Positions 8,170 to 17,229 of a stretch of DNA of 64,000 nucleotides are shown piece after piece. The stretch is from Aquincola tertiaricarbonis. GTDB taxonomy: Bacteria > Pseudomonadota > Gammaproteobacteria > Burkholderiales > Burkholderiaceae_C. A program made the position numbers and the translations under genes. How positions within the stretch are numbered: position 1 is the first letter of the stretch; each line of letters starts with the position of its first letter. The stretch covers positions 1 through 64,000 of the forward strand of contig NZ_CP097635.1 in NCBI RefSeq assembly GCF_023573145.1. Reading direction: 5' to 3'. Below the pieces are notes generated by a model. It saw only the letters and a list, made by a program, of their open reading frames with translations, had not been told where the DNA came from and did no database searches.

Positions 8170-9388
8170 TGTTCTTGTTGTACACGTCGATGAACACCGC
8201 CGCCAGCAGCACCAGGCCCTTGATCACCTGCTGGTAGTCGATGCCCACGCCCAGGATGGACATGCCGTTGTTCATCACGCCCATGATGAAGGCGCCGATG
8301 ACCGCGCCCATCACCTTGCCCACGCCGCCCGAGGCGCTGGCGCCGCCGATGAAGCAGGCGGCGATGACGTCCAGCTCGAAGCCCAGGCCGGCCTTGGGCG
8401 TGGCGGTGTTCAAGCGCGCGGCAAACACCAGGCCGGCCAGTGCGGCCAGCGCGCCCATGTTCACGAAGGTGGCAAAGGCCAGCCGCTCGGTGCGGATGCC
8501 CGACAGCCGCGCCGCCTTCTCGTTGCCGCCCAGCGCATAGATGCGCCGGCCCACCACGCTGCGGCGGGTGATGAAGTCGTAGGCCACGATGAGCACCGAC
8601 ATCACGATGAGCACGTTGGGCAGCCCCTTGTAAGAGGCCAGCAGCCAGCTCAGGAAGACGATGGCCGCCACGAAGAAAGCAGTCTTCAGCGCGAAGAAGA
8701 CGAAGGGCTCGTCCACCATGCCGTGGCGGCTTTGCTGCGCGCGCCCGCGCAGGCTGAAGAAGGCCAGCGCCGCCGCCGCCGCCAGGCCCACCACCAAAGA
8801 GGTGGTGCGCAGCTCGGCGCCGCCGAACACGTCGGGGATGAAGCCGGAGCTGAGCCGCTGGAACTCCACCGGAAACGGCCCCACCGACTGGCCCTGCAGC
8901 AGCGCCAGGCTCAAGCCCTTGAACACCAGCATGCCCGCCAGCGTGACGATGAAGCTGGGGATGCGCGCATAGGCCACGAACCAGCCCTGCGCCGCGCCGA
9001 TGGCCGCGCCCGCCAGCAGGCACACCAGGGTGGTGGGCACGAAATGCCAGTTGAACTGCACCATCAACACCGCCGCCAGCGCGCCGATGAAGCCGCACAC
9101 GCTGCCCACCGACAGATCGATGTGCCCGGCCACGATGACCAGCAGCATGCCCAGCGCCATGATGACGATGTAGCTGTTCTGCAGCACCAGGTTGGTGAGG
9201 TTGAGCGGGCGCAGCAGCGTGCCGTCGGTCAGCACCTGGAACAGGCCCATGATGACCAGCAGCGACAACAGCATGCCGTAGTCGCGCAGGTTGTTCTTCA
9301 AGAAGCCGGCATGCGCCTTGGCAGCGGGTTCGGCCGCGGCTTCGGTCGCAGGCAGGTTCACGGGCTTCAGGGCGGCCTGGTCAGCCAT
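8165..9388 (-). CDS. gguB: Monosaccharide ABC transporter permease (GguB/XylH/MmsB type)
   Basis: 407 residues, about ten membrane helices, of the BPD_transp_2 family. The EAA-like loop region [13 protein letters not shown] near residue 125 is typical of ribose/xylose permeases; the C-terminus carries [22 protein letters not shown] soluble Ala-rich N-tail of about 30 residues precedes helix 1. It forms the channel for sugars delivered by ChvE. The start overlaps the ATPase gene end by 8 nt. Third gene of chvE-gguA-gguB; this order is the standard one for aldose uptake (galactose, arabinose, xylose, glucose). Confidence 0.88.
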   Translation of the reverse strand: MADQAALKPVNLPATEAAAEPAAKAHAGFLKNNLRDYGMLLSLLVIMGLFQVLTDGTLLRPLNLTNLVLQNSYIVIMALGMLLVIVAGHIDLSVGSVCGFIGALAAVLMVQFNWHFVPTTLVCLLAGAAIGAAQGWFVAYARIPSFIVTLAGMLVFKGLSLALLQGQSVGPFPVEFQRLSSGFIPDVFGGAELRTTSLVVGLAAAAALAFFSLRGRAQQSRHGMVDEPFVFFALKTAFFVAAIVFLSWLLASYKGLPNVLIVMSVLIVAYDFITRRSVVGRRIYALGGNEKAARLSGIRTERLAFATFVNMGALAALAGLVFAARLNTATPKAGLGFELDVIAACFIGGASASGGVGKVMGAVIGAFIMGVMNNGMSILGVGIDYQQVIKGLVLLAAVFIDVYNKNK

Positions 9389-10931
9389 TCGCAGTCTCCA
9401 GCACGGGTTCGCCGGTGTTGACGATGGCGCGCATGATGCGTTCCTGCGTGGCCTCGTCGCCGGTCATCTCGGCGACGAATCGCCCTTCGTTCATCACATA
9501 GATGCGGTCGCACATGCCCAGCAGCTCGGGCATCTCGGAAGAAATCATCAAGATGCCCTTGCCCTGCGCGGCCAGCGCGTCGATCAAGGTATAGATCTCG
9601 TACTTGGCGCCCACGTCGATGCCGCGGGTGGGCTCGTCCAGGATCAGCAGCTCGGGCTGCGAGAACAGCCACTTGGCCAGCACCACCTTCTGCTGGTTGC
9701 CGCCCGAGAGGTTGACCACCGGCTGCCGCACGCCCGCGCAGCGGATGTTCAGGCTGCGCCGGTAGCCGCTGGCCACGCGGTGTTCTTCTCCTTCCGAGAT
9801 CACGCCGCGCGTGGCCACGGCCGGCAGGTTGGCCAGCGTCATGTTGCGGCGGATTTCGTCGTGCAGCACCAGGCCCAGGCCCTTGCGGTCTTCGGTCACG
9901 TAGGCCAGGCCGTGGCCGATGGCCTCTTGCACCGTGCGCAGCTGCACGGGCTTGCCGTGCATCAAGGCCTGGCCGCTGATGCGGCTGCCGTAGCTGCGGC
10001 CGAACACGCTCATCGCCAGCTCGGTGCGGCCGGCGCCCATCAGGCCGGCGATGCCGACGATCTCGCCCTTGCGCACATGCAGGTTCACGCCCTTGATCTG
10101 CTCACGCTCGGGGTGCAGCGCATGGTGCACCCGCCAGTCGCGCAGCTCGAACACGGTGTCGCCGATCTTGGGCTGGCGCTGCGGATAGCGGTCGGCCATC
10201 TCGCGGCCCACCATCAGGCGGATGATGTGGTCTTCGCTCGGCGGTGCCTCACGGCAGTCCATGCTGCCCACGGTGGCGCCGTCGCGCAGCACGGTCACCG
10301 CATCGGCCACCTGCGCAATCTCGTTGAGCTTGTGCGAGATGAGGATGCAGGCGATGCCCTGCGCCTTGAGTTCCAGCAGCAGCGCCAGCAGGGCGTTGCT
10401 GTCCTTCTCGTTCAGGCTGGCGGTGGGCTCGTCCAGTATCAGCAGCTTGACCTGCTTGGCCAGGGCCTTGGCAATTTCCACCATCTGCTGCTTGCCCACG
10501 CCCAGGTCGCCCACCAGCGTGCGCGGCGATTCGTTCAGCCCCACCTTGGCCAGCAGCGCGCGGGTGCGGGCATATGCCTCGGTCCAGTCGATCACGCCGC
10601 GGCGCGAGGGCTCATTGCCCAGGAACAGGTTCTCGGCGATGGACAGCAGCGGCACCAGGGCCAGCTCCTGGTGGATGATGATGATGCCCAGCGACTCGGA
10701 GTCGGCGATGCCGGCAAAGCGCCGCGGCTGGCCTTCGAACAGGATGTCGCCGCCGTAGCTGCCGGCCGGGTACACGCCGCTCAGCACCTTCATCAGCGTG
10801 CTTTTGCCGGCGCCGTTTTCGCCCACCACGGCGTGTATCTCGCCGCGCCGCACCACCAGGTTCACGTTGCTCAGCGCGGTAACGCCGGGAAACGTCTTGG
10901 TGATGCCGCGCATCTCCAGCAGGTCGGCCAT
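9381..10931 (-). CDS. gguA: Monosaccharide ABC transporter ATPase, two fused ATPase domains (GguA type)
   Basis: 516 residues with tandem ABC domains, as usual for sugar importers of the CUT2 class. The first domain has Walker [10 protein letters not shown] (about 36-44), an [15 protein letters not shown] signature and [11 protein letters not shown]. The second has a degenerate Walker A ([10 protein letters not shown]), the signature [15 protein letters not shown] and [14 protein letters not shown]. It powers uptake through GguB. The start is 4 nt after the chvE stop, so the two are cotranscribed. Nothing is missing relative to the family. Confidence 0.92.
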   Translation of the reverse strand: MADLLEMRGITKTFPGVTALSNVNLVVRRGEIHAVVGENGAGKSTLMKVLSGVYPAGSYGGDILFEGQPRRFAGIADSESLGIIIIHQELALVPLLSIAENLFLGNEPSRRGVIDWTEAYARTRALLAKVGLNESPRTLVGDLGVGKQQMVEIAKALAKQVKLLILDEPTASLNEKDSNALLALLLELKAQGIACILISHKLNEIAQVADAVTVLRDGATVGSMDCREAPPSEDHIIRLMVGREMADRYPQRQPKIGDTVFELRDWRVHHALHPEREQIKGVNLHVRKGEIVGIAGLMGAGRTELAMSVFGRSYGSRISGQALMHGKPVQLRTVQEAIGHGLAYVTEDRKGLGLVLHDEIRRNMTLANLPAVATRGVISEGEEHRVASGYRRSLNIRCAGVRQPVVNLSGGNQQKVVLAKWLFSQPELLILDEPTRGIDVGAKYEIYTLIDALAAQGKGILMISSEMPELLGMCDRIYVMNEGRFVAEMTGDEATQERIMRAIVNTGEPVLETANG

Positions 10932-10935
10932 CGGG

Positions 10936-12000
10936 CTACTTGATCTGGTTCTCGGCGTAGTAGCCGCTGGTCACCAGCACTTCCTTCCAGTTGCTGGCGT
11001 CCACGCTCACCGGCTTGAGCAGGTACGAGGGCACCACCTTCACGCCGTTGTTGTAGGTCTGGGTGTCGTTCACCGGCACGGGCTTGCCGGCCAGCAGTGC
11101 ATCCACCATGTTGGCCGTGACCTTGGCCAGCTCACGCGTGTCCTTGAACACGGTGGCCGTCTGCTCCTTGTTGAGGATGCTCTTGACCGACGGGATCTCG
11201 GCATCCTGCCCCGTGACCACCGGCATCGGCTGCTTGGGCGTGCCGTAGCCAACGCCCTTGAGCGAGCTGATGATGCCGATGGACAGGCCGTCGTACGGCG
11301 ACAGCACCGCGTCCACCCGCGCCTGGCTGTAGTAGGCCGACAGCAGGTTGTCCATGCGGGCCTGGGCCACCGCGCCGTCCCAGCGCAGCGTGCTCACCTT
11401 GTCCATGCCCAGCTGCTTGCTGCGCACCACCAGCTTGCCGCTGTCCAGATAGGGCTTGAGCACCGACATCGCGCCGTTGTAGAAGAAGAAGGCGTTGTTG
11501 TCGTCGGGCGAGCCGCCGAACAGCTCGATGTTGTAGGGGCCCTTGCCGGCCTTGAGGTTGAGCGCCTTCTCGATGTAGCCGGCCTGCAGCACGCCCACCT
11601 GGAAGTTGTCGAAGGTGGCGTAGTAGTCCACGTTCTTGGAATTGCGGATCAGCCGGTCATACGCAATGACCTTGATGCCCTTGTCGGCCGCCTTCTGCAA
11701 GGCGTCCGACAACGTGGTGCCGTCGATGGCCGCGATCACCAGCACCTTGGGGCCCTTGGTGATCATGTTCTCGATCTGGGCCAGCTGGTTGGGAATGTCG
11801 TCCTCGGCGTATTGCAGGTCGGTGCGGTAGCCCTTCTCCTTGAACACCTTGACCATGTTGTTGCCGTCGGCAATCCAGCGGGCCGACGACTTGGTGGGCA
11901 TGGAGATGGCGATGAGCGCGTTGCTTTGCGCCGCCGCCGGTTGGGCCAGTGCCACCGTGGCCAGGGCCAGTGCGGCCATCCAGTGCTTCAGCAGTCTCAA
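10936..12000 (-). CDS. chvE: Periplasmic sugar-binding protein ChvE-like
   Basis: 354 residues. A signal peptide of about 23 residues ends QPAAAQ. A type I periplasmic-binding fold follows, with [14 protein letters not shown] at the start, [26 protein letters not shown], and [14 protein letters not shown]. These features match the ChvE/multiple-sugar-binding family, which binds galactose, arabinose, glucose and related aldoses. Start: a TTG at 12000 preceded by GAGGAG with 6-nt spacing gives a clean signal peptide; upstream in-frame ATGs reach back to 12375 but give no sensible protein. A sigma70-like promoter with an embedded palindrome lies 54-81 nt upstream. Confidence 0.92.
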   Translation of the reverse strand: MRLLKHWMAALALATVALAQPAAAQSNALIAISMPTKSSARWIADGNNMVKVFKEKGYRTDLQYAEDDIPNQLAQIENMITKGPKVLVIAAIDGTTLSDALQKAADKGIKVIAYDRLIRNSKNVDYYATFDNFQVGVLQAGYIEKALNLKAGKGPYNIELFGGSPDDNNAFFFYNGAMSVLKPYLDSGKLVVRSKQLGMDKVSTLRWDGAVAQARMDNLLSAYYSQARVDAVLSPYDGLSIGIISSLKGVGYGTPKQPMPVVTGQDAEIPSVKSILNKEQTATVFKDTRELAKVTANMVDALLAGKPVPVNDTQTYNNGVKVVPSYLLKPVSVDASNWKEVLVTSGYYAENQIK

Positions 12001-12053
12001 GCTTGTCTCCTCATGTTGTGATGGGCTGCGCAACGCATGGTAGGGACCGGCGC

Positions 12054-12081
12054 GATATACGCCCAATAGAGATTTGGGCAA
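12054..12081 (-). promoter_or_regulatory. Promoter with embedded operator palindrome upstream of chvE
   Basis: On the minus strand TTGCCC (-35, 12081-12076), a 16-nt spacer and TATATC (-10, 12059-12054) resemble a sigma70 promoter. A perfect inverted repeat GCCCAA-N7-TTGGGC (12061-12079) lies across the -35 and spacer, where a bound protein would block RNA polymerase. This suggests repression of the sugar transporter operon. The regulator is unknown; none is adjacent except the NarL-type gene at 12481. Confidence 0.5.
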
Positions 12082-12193
12082 GACCGATACGCGGCTTTGC
12101 ATTCGCGTAAACCCGGCCGCGTGGGGCGGGGTGGCCGCTCTCTCCAATGGGGGATGACGGGGCCGGTGCGGGCCCCCTACCCTGCACAGCGGC

Positions 12194-12541
12194 ATGCAAG
12201 ATCCTTCGACACCGGCCGACCCTGGGTCCACGCCCCCGCCTGCGCGGCGCCGCTGGGGCTGCCGGCTACTCCGGCAGAACCTGGCCCGCGCGCAAGCACA
12301 GGCCGAGCGTGCGGCGGCTTCAGAAGATGAATTGCTGCAGGGCCTGCAAGGCCTGGTGCTGCAGCTGCAGGCCATTGCCGACGGGCTGCCCGCCCACGGC
12401 AGCGCCCGTGACGGGCTGGAGCGGGTGATGGCCCATGCCGACGCGCTGCTGGCCCGCGCCAGCCAGCCGCGGCACGGGGCTCAAACTGACCAGGCGGGCC
12501 TGGTGGGCAGGTGGCTGCGCTGGTGGCGGTCCAGGCCTTGA
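12194..12541 (+). CDS. Hypothetical small protein, weak support
   Basis: 115 codons. After a Pro-rich start, residues 19-65 are Arg/Ala/Gln/Leu-rich and could form an amphipathic or coiled-coil helix; Trp and Arg residues cluster at the end. It matches no family I recognise. The last 61 nt overlap the convergent NarL-type regulator gene. No clear ribosome site is visible. It fills most of the 12082-12480 gap, which otherwise holds only the chvE promoter. It may be a spurious frame in GC-rich DNA. Confidence 0.3.
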   Translation: MQDPSTPADPGSTPPPARRRWGCRLLRQNLARAQAQAERAAASEDELLQGLQGLVLQLQAIADGLPAHGSARDGLERVMAHADALLARASQPRHGAQTDQAGLVGRWLRWWRSRP

Positions 12542-13251
12542 GGTGCGGTCATCGGGGCCATCGGGGCCGGCACGCCGCGCACGCTGCCGCGCCAGCCGGC
12601 GCCGGCCACCACCAGGCCGCGCGCCTGGCCGGCGGCCACCGCCTGCGTGCGGCTGCTGGCGCCCAGCTTTTCCAGCACGGCCTTGACGTGCGACTTGACG
12701 GTGCCCAGCGCAATGTCCAGCCGCAGCGAGATGGTCTTGTTGTCCAGCCCGTCGCCCAGCAGTTGCAGCACGTCCATCTCACGCGGGGTGAGCGCGGTTT
12801 CCACCACGCTGTCGGCCATGCCGGCCGAGGCCACCGGGCACAGGTAGCGGGCGCCACGCTGCACGCTGGCCACCGCCTGGTGCAGCTCGTCCAGCGTGCA
12901 CTCGGCATTCACGTAGCCCAGCACGCCCGCCTGCAAGGCCATGCGCACGCCCCAGGCCCGCGCGCCCTGCTGCAGCACCAGGATGCGCCGGCCGCGGCCC
13001 TGGGCCGCCAGCGCCATGCCGCCGGCATGGTCGGTCACCACCACGGCGGCACCGCCGTCGGCCAGGGCCCAGGGGCCGGGCAGCACCTGGGCCGGCCACA
13101 GCGGCTGCAGCGCGGCGGCAATGCCGGTGGCCAGCAGCGGCATCGGGTGCAGCACCCACACGGTGGCGGGCGCCGGCGGCACCGGCTGCGGCCGTGCCAC
13201 GCCCGGCATGGCAGCCGGCGGCTGGGGGGTGCGATCAGGGTTTGTCTGCAT
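12481..13251 (-). CDS. NarL/LuxR-family regulator with degenerate receiver-like domain
   Basis: 256 residues from ATG 13251, or 267 from a GTG at 13284. A C-terminal GerE/LuxR HTH is clear: ALTPREMDVLQLLGDGLDNKTI, then TVKSHVKAVLEKLGASSRTQA. The N-terminal 125 residues resemble a receiver fold, but I cannot find the conserved acidic pair or a phospho-acceptor Asp at the expected place, so activation by phosphorylation is doubtful. A C-terminal tail of about 45 residues follows the HTH. A GGGTAG-N7-CTACCC palindrome lies 45-63 nt upstream of the ATG and may be its own site. Targets are unknown; the sugar transporter operon is the nearest candidate. Confidence 0.72.
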   Translation of the reverse strand: MQTNPDRTPQPPAAMPGVARPQPVPPAPATVWVLHPMPLLATGIAAALQPLWPAQVLPGPWALADGGAAVVVTDHAGGMALAAQGRGRRILVLQQGARAWGVRMALQAGVLGYVNAECTLDELHQAVASVQRGARYLCPVASAGMADSVVETALTPREMDVLQLLGDGLDNKTISLRLDIALGTVKSHVKAVLEKLGASSRTQAVAAGQARGLVVAGAGWRGSVRGVPAPMAPMTAPQGLDRHQRSHLPTRPAWSV

Positions 13252-13295
13252 GCCGGCATGTTCGGCATGCGGGGGGCGGGGCACCAGCCCCGCCG

Positions 13296-13314
13296 GGGTA
13301 GATCTGCACTACCC
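13296..13314. promoter_or_regulatory. Palindrome upstream of the NarL-type regulator
   Basis: Perfect inverted repeat GGGTAG-N7-CTACCC. It has the same 6-7-6 layout as the repeat upstream of chvE. It lies just before the regulator gene, consistent with autoregulation; NarL-type proteins often bind TACCC-like half-sites. It is not followed by a T-run and is not a terminator for the convergent side. Confidence 0.4.
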
Positions 13315-13343
13315 GAAAGAGTCGAGGCGCCTTGTTCGGCGCA

Positions 13344-14348
13344 TCACTCGGCGGTAGCGCCCGACTCGCGCACCACCCGGCCCAGCCGAACGCTCTCGGT
13401 GCGGATCAAGGCGCCGAACTGCTCGGGCGTGCCGCCCACCACCGGCGTGCCCAGCGCTTCCCACTTCTTCTTGAAGGCGGGGTCGGCAAAGATGGCGTTG
13501 AGCGTGGCATTGAGCTTGTCGACGATGGGCCGCGGCGTGCCGGCGCGCACCGCGATGCCGTGCCAGGCGGTGATCTCCACGCCCGGCAGGCCGGCTTCGG
13601 CCAGCGTGGGCACGTTGGGCAGCGCCGGGCTGCGGGTGGCGGACGTGACGGCCAGCGGCACCAGCTTGCCGGCCTGCACGTGCTGCAGCGAGCTGGCCAG
13701 GATGTCGAACATCACCGGCACCTGGCCGCCCACCACGTCGTTGAGCGCCGGGCCGGCGCCGCGGTAGGGCACGTGGGTGAGCCTGGCGCCCACCGCCTTG
13801 CCGAAGATCTCGCCGGCCAGGTGCTGCGGCGTGCCGTTGCCGGCCGAGGCATAGGTGATGGCGCCCGGCTCCTTGCGCACGCGGGCGATGAAGTCCTTGA
13901 CGTTGCGGATGCCCAGCGACGGATGGGTTTCCAGCACCAGCGGGAAGGACGAGATCTGGATCACCGGCTGCAGGTCGGTCAGCGCATTGAAGGGCATGGA
14001 ACGGAACAGGCTGGCGTTCACCGCCATCGGGCCGCTGGCGGCCAGCAGCAGCGTCTGCCCGTCGGCCGGCGCCTGGCGCGCCACCTCGGCACTGCCCACG
14101 TTGCCGCCGGCACCGCCCTTGTTGTCGATGATGACGGTGGCGCCCAGCCGGGTCTGCAGCTCGGGCTGCAGCAGGCGGGCCATCAGGTCGGTAGGGCCGC
14201 CCGGCGGGTACGGCACCACGAAGCGGATGGGCCCGGTGGGCCAGTTGCCGCCTTGCGCGGTGGCGGCCAGCGGCAGCAGGCACAAGGCACTGGCCGCGGC
14301 GCCCAGCAGGCGGCGGCGCAGGGTCTGGCGGTGGGGGCGTGCGGTCAT
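13344..14348 (-). CDS. Bug-family (tripartite tricarboxylate transporter) solute receptor
   Basis: 334 residues. A twin-Arg-containing signal peptide (to about residue 32, ATAQG) is followed by a TctC/Bug fold. Hallmarks are PIRFVVPYPPGGPTDLMAR, a VIIDNKGGAGGNVG loop, LTHVPYRGAGPALNDVVGGQV and NVPTLAEAGLPGVE. Bug proteins bind carboxylates or related compounds in the periplasm. The TctA/TctB membrane partners are not in the window. It is last in a minus-strand operon after BKACE and a 3-hydroxyacyl dehydrogenase, so the ligand is probably the substrate of those enzymes. Confidence 0.9.
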   Translation of the reverse strand: MTARPHRQTLRRRLLGAAASALCLLPLAATAQGGNWPTGPIRFVVPYPPGGPTDLMARLLQPELQTRLGATVIIDNKGGAGGNVGSAEVARQAPADGQTLLLAASGPMAVNASLFRSMPFNALTDLQPVIQISSFPLVLETHPSLGIRNVKDFIARVRKEPGAITYASAGNGTPQHLAGEIFGKAVGARLTHVPYRGAGPALNDVVGGQVPVMFDILASSLQHVQAGKLVPLAVTSATRSPALPNVPTLAEAGLPGVEITAWHGIAVRAGTPRPIVDKLNATLNAIFADPAFKKKWEALGTPVVGGTPEQFGALIRTESVRLGRVVRESGATAE

Positions 14349-14399
14349 CGTTGTCTCCGTTCTTCTCGGTCTGGCGGTGGCGGAATGGGAAGGCGGGGC

Positions 14400-15230
14400 T
14401 CAGGCCGGCATGAAGCGCTCGCGCAGCTGCTCGGCGGTGGCCAGCGGCCGGCCCAGGCAGCGGGCGGCCTCGGCGGCCTGGGCCACCAGGGCGGCGTTGT
14501 CGGCGGCGGGCCGGCCGTCCTTGAGCAGCAGGTTGTTCTCGAAGCCCACGCGGACATGGCCGCCCAGTGCGGCGGCCGTCACCGCGCAGGCATGCTCGCT
14601 GGCGCCGAAGGCGCACATGGCCCAGGGCTCGCCGCCGGTGTGGGCCTGCACAAAGGGCAGCAGGTCGTGCGGCGAAGAGGTCTGCCCCGCGCTGTAGCGG
14701 CCCAGCACGAAGAGCAGGAACCACGGCGCATCGGGCACGGTGCCGGCGCTGCGCAGCGCCTGCCAGCGGCGCAGGTCGGCCACGTCGTACAGGATCACCT
14801 GCGTCATCACCCGTTCACGCACCAGCCAGCCGAAGAAGTCGGCCAATGCAGCGTCGCCGGTCTCGGGGCGGTCGATTTCGCGCAGGCCCACCGACACGGC
14901 CTCGGGCCGCAGCTCGCGCACCATGGCCATCTGCGCGGGCGGCTGGTAGCGGCCGGCGGCTTCGGTGGTCACCTGCAGCACCATGGCCTGGCCCACGGCG
15001 GCACGCACCGCGGCCAGCGCGGCGCGGTAGTGGCCCACGTCCAGGCTGTGGCCGCCATCGGCTTCACGCACATGCAGGTGCAGCATCGCGGCGCCGGCCT
15101 GCAGGCAGCGCTGGGCCTCCTGCGCCAGTTGCTCGGGCGTCTGCGGCACGTGGGGGTATTCAGTGCGCCGCTTGTAGGCGCCGTTGGGCGCCACGGTCAG
15201 GATCATCGGGTCGGTCATCGGTTGGCTCAT
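14400..15230 (-). CDS. BKACE family (3-keto-acid cleavage enzyme, DUF849)
   Basis: 276 residues, TIM barrel with a catalytic Zn site: LHLHVR supplies two His ligands, and C-terminal ALGGHVRVGFENN supplies another His and binds the substrate. The family condenses a beta-keto acid with acetyl-CoA to give a new CoA ester and acetoacetate. Partner genes: it overlaps by 4 nt (ATGA) a 3-hydroxyacyl-type dehydrogenase, which would make the beta-keto acid. A dehydrogenase plus BKACE pair is known for carnitine (via 3-dehydrocarnitine) and may act on a related hydroxy acid here. The exact substrate cannot be read from the sequence. Confidence 0.87.
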   Translation of the reverse strand: MSQPMTDPMILTVAPNGAYKRRTEYPHVPQTPEQLAQEAQRCLQAGAAMLHLHVREADGGHSLDVGHYRAALAAVRAAVGQAMVLQVTTEAAGRYQPPAQMAMVRELRPEAVSVGLREIDRPETGDAALADFFGWLVRERVMTQVILYDVADLRRWQALRSAGTVPDAPWFLLFVLGRYSAGQTSSPHDLLPFVQAHTGGEPWAMCAFGASEHACAVTAAALGGHVRVGFENNLLLKDGRPAADNAALVAQAAEAARCLGRPLATAEQLRERFMPA

Positions 15231-16204
15231 GGTTGGCCTTGGGCGTCATCCACCGGCGGCAGCGGCGGCAGGTCGTCGGCCAGCAGCTGCAGGCCACGCT
15301 GCAGCGCCGCGTCGTAGCGGGCGCGCTCGGCGCTGCGCTGCGGCTCGGGCCAGGGCTGGAAGCCTTCGCCGGCCTTCATGCCGATGCGGCCGGCGGCCAC
15401 GTGCTCACGCAGCACGCGGGCCGGTGTGGCGCTGTTGCACAGGCTTTCGTAGATGGTGGCGGCGGCGGCGCAGTGCACGTCCAGCCCGGCATGGTCGCGC
15501 TGCAGCACCGGCCCCGCCGCCAGGAAGCGGAAGCCGAAGCCGAAGCGCACCGCGGCGTCCACGTCCTCGGGCGTGGCAATGCCCTGGTCGATCATCGAAA
15601 AGGCCTCACGCGCCAGGGCATGCTGCAGCCGGTTGGCCAGAAAGCCCGGCAGGTCCTTGCGCACCAGCACCGGCACGCTGCCGCACTGGCGCATGAAGTC
15701 GGCCAGCCGCTCGGCGGCCTGCAAGTCGCTGCCCTCACCCATCACCACCTCCACCAGCGGCACGCGGTGCGCCGGCATGAAGAAATGCAGGCCCAGCAGC
15801 CGGCCTTGGCCGGCCAGGCCCACGCCGATGCGGCTGATGGGAATGCCCGAGCTGTTGCTGGCCAGCACCGCATCGGCCGGCGCCAGCGCCACCAGCTCGG
15901 CGAACACCTGCTGCTTGATGGCCAGGTTCTCGGGCACGCACTCCACCACCAGCTGCTGGGCGGGCCAGTGCACATCGGCCAGCGTGGTGACGGTGCGCAG
16001 CCGGCCGGCCCAGGCGGCGCGGCCCAGCGCGGCCAGTTCGGCCTGCACATGGGCGGCCAGCCGGTCGTGGCGGCTGGCATCACGTTCCACCAGGGTGACG
16101 GTGCAGCCGCCGCGGGCCAGCACCACGGCCACGTCGGCGCCCATGGTGCCGCCGCCCACCACGACGGAGTGGCTGCGGGTGCTGGGCTGGGGCAGGTAGT
16201 TCAA
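15227..16204 (-). CDS. 3-hydroxyacyl/beta-hydroxyacid dehydrogenase, NAD-dependent
   Basis: 325 residues from a TTG at 16204 with GGAGA upstream. The upstream GTG at 16291 would put the start inside the operator, so it is less likely. The N-terminal Rossmann domain has VVVGGGTMGADVAVVLARGG and an acidic E (LVERD) for NAD. Next come ECVPENLAIK, SNSSGIPIS and GLHFFMPAHRVPLVEVV (catalytic His region). The C-terminal 3HCDH domain starts at LPGFLANRLQHAL. The length fits carnitine-dehydrogenase-like or short 3HCDH enzymes. First gene of a three-gene operon with BKACE and a Bug receptor, divergent from a LysR gene. Confidence 0.84.
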   Translation of the reverse strand: MNYLPQPSTRSHSVVVGGGTMGADVAVVLARGGCTVTLVERDASRHDRLAAHVQAELAALGRAAWAGRLRTVTTLADVHWPAQQLVVECVPENLAIKQQVFAELVALAPADAVLASNSSGIPISRIGVGLAGQGRLLGLHFFMPAHRVPLVEVVMGEGSDLQAAERLADFMRQCGSVPVLVRKDLPGFLANRLQHALAREAFSMIDQGIATPEDVDAAVRFGFGFRFLAAGPVLQRDHAGLDVHCAAAATIYESLCNSATPARVLREHVAAGRIGMKAGEGFQPWPEPQRSAERARYDAALQRGLQLLADDLPPLPPVDDAQGQP

Positions 16205-16283
16205 GGCGTCGTCTCCGCGGTTCTGGGTGTGCGGCCAGTCTAGGAAGCGGCCGTTGATCGGTCCAACTGCGATTTCATATAAA

Positions 16284-16304
16284 TTGATCACCGATGCTGA
16301 TCAA
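16284..16304. promoter_or_regulatory. Operator palindrome overlapping the LysR start codon
   Basis: Perfect inverted repeat TTGATCA-N7-TGATCAA with the LysR ATG (16294) in the spacer. It includes the T-N11-A pattern of LysR sites. Its place between two divergent genes suggests that the regulator controls itself and the dehydrogenase-BKACE-Bug operon (its start is 80 nt away). Confidence 0.6.
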
Positions 16305-17229
16305 TACCTCGTGGACGCTGCGCGAGCTGGACGCCTTTCTGGTGCTGGCCGAAACCCTCAACTTCCGGCGCACGGCGGCGCGGGTGCACATGTCGCAGCC
16401 GGCGGTGTCCAGCCTGATCACCCGGCTGGAGACGGCCTTCGGCGCACGCCTCTTCGAGCGCAGCACCCGCGCCGTGCACCTGACGGATGCCGGCCAGGCG
16501 CTGCTGGGGCCGGCGCGGCTGCTGCGCCAGCAGGCCCAGGCCGCCGCCGCCGCGGTGCGCGACGTGGTGGAACTGCGCAGCGGCCAGGTGCGCATGGCCG
16601 CCCTGCCCTCCCTGGCGGCCACGGTGATGCCGCGCGTGATGGCGGCGCTGGCGGTGCAGCACCCCGGCCTGCGGCTGGACCTGCTGGACACGCTGTCGGG
16701 CCCCGCCTTCGACCTGGTGCGCGCGGGTGAAGCCGACTTTGCGCTGACGGCCGCCAACCCGGCCTATGCCGACCTGAGCTACACCCAGCTGGCGGCCGAC
16801 CGCTTCGTGCTGCTGCTGCCCGCCGGGCATGCGCTGGCGCAGGCACCCGATGCACCGCTGGCCTGGGCGCAGACGGTGGCGCTGCCGCACATCTCGATGC
16901 CCGCGCCCACCAGCGTGCGCCAGTACGCCGATGCGGCGCTGCTGCAGCTGGGCCGCCGCTTCGAGCCGCGCTACGAGGTGGAGCACCTGGCCACCATCAA
17001 TGCCATGGTGGCCGCCGGCCTGGGCGTTGCCGCGCTGCCCGAGCTGGCCGCGCTGGTGGCGCGCGGGCCGCAGGTGGTGCAGCGCCCGCTCACCGGCCCC
17101 GAACTGCTGCGGCCCATCGGCCTGGTGACGCGCGAGGGGCGCAGCCTGTCGGCCGCCGCGCAGGCGGTGGTGGACCTGCTGCCCGGTGAGCTGGCGCGGC
17201 TGCTGGCACCGGCCGCGCCGCTACCATGA
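16294..17229 (+). CDS. LysR-type regulator of the dehydrogenase-BKACE operon
   Basis: 311 residues. N-terminal winged HTH (residues 5-65: LDAFLVLAETLNFRRTAARVHMSQPAVSSLITRLETAFGARLFER) and a C-terminal periplasmic-binding-like effector domain. It is divergent from the 3-hydroxyacyl dehydrogenase gene, the usual arrangement for controlling that operon. A palindrome covers its start codon. The stop overlaps by 4 nt (ATGA) the start of an orphan response regulator, which is an unusual partner. Effector unknown, probably the operon's substrate. Confidence 0.88.
   Translation: MLINTSWTLRELDAFLVLAETLNFRRTAARVHMSQPAVSSLITRLETAFGARLFERSTRAVHLTDAGQALLGPARLLRQQAQAAAAAVRDVVELRSGQVRMAALPSLAATVMPRVMAALAVQHPGLRLDLLDTLSGPAFDLVRAGEADFALTAANPAYADLSYTQLAADRFVLLLPAGHALAQAPDAPLAWAQTVALPHISMPAPTSVRQYADAALLQLGRRFEPRYEVEHLATINAMVAAGLGVAALPELAALVARGPQVVQRPLTGPELLRPIGLVTREGRSLSAAAQAVVDLLPGELARLLAPAAPLP

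Noticed and set aside
16204..16291. GTG start at 16291 for the 3-hydroxyacyl dehydrogenase
   Set aside because: It would add 29 residues before the Rossmann motif and place the start inside the LysR palindrome; the TTG at 16204 has a better ribosome site.
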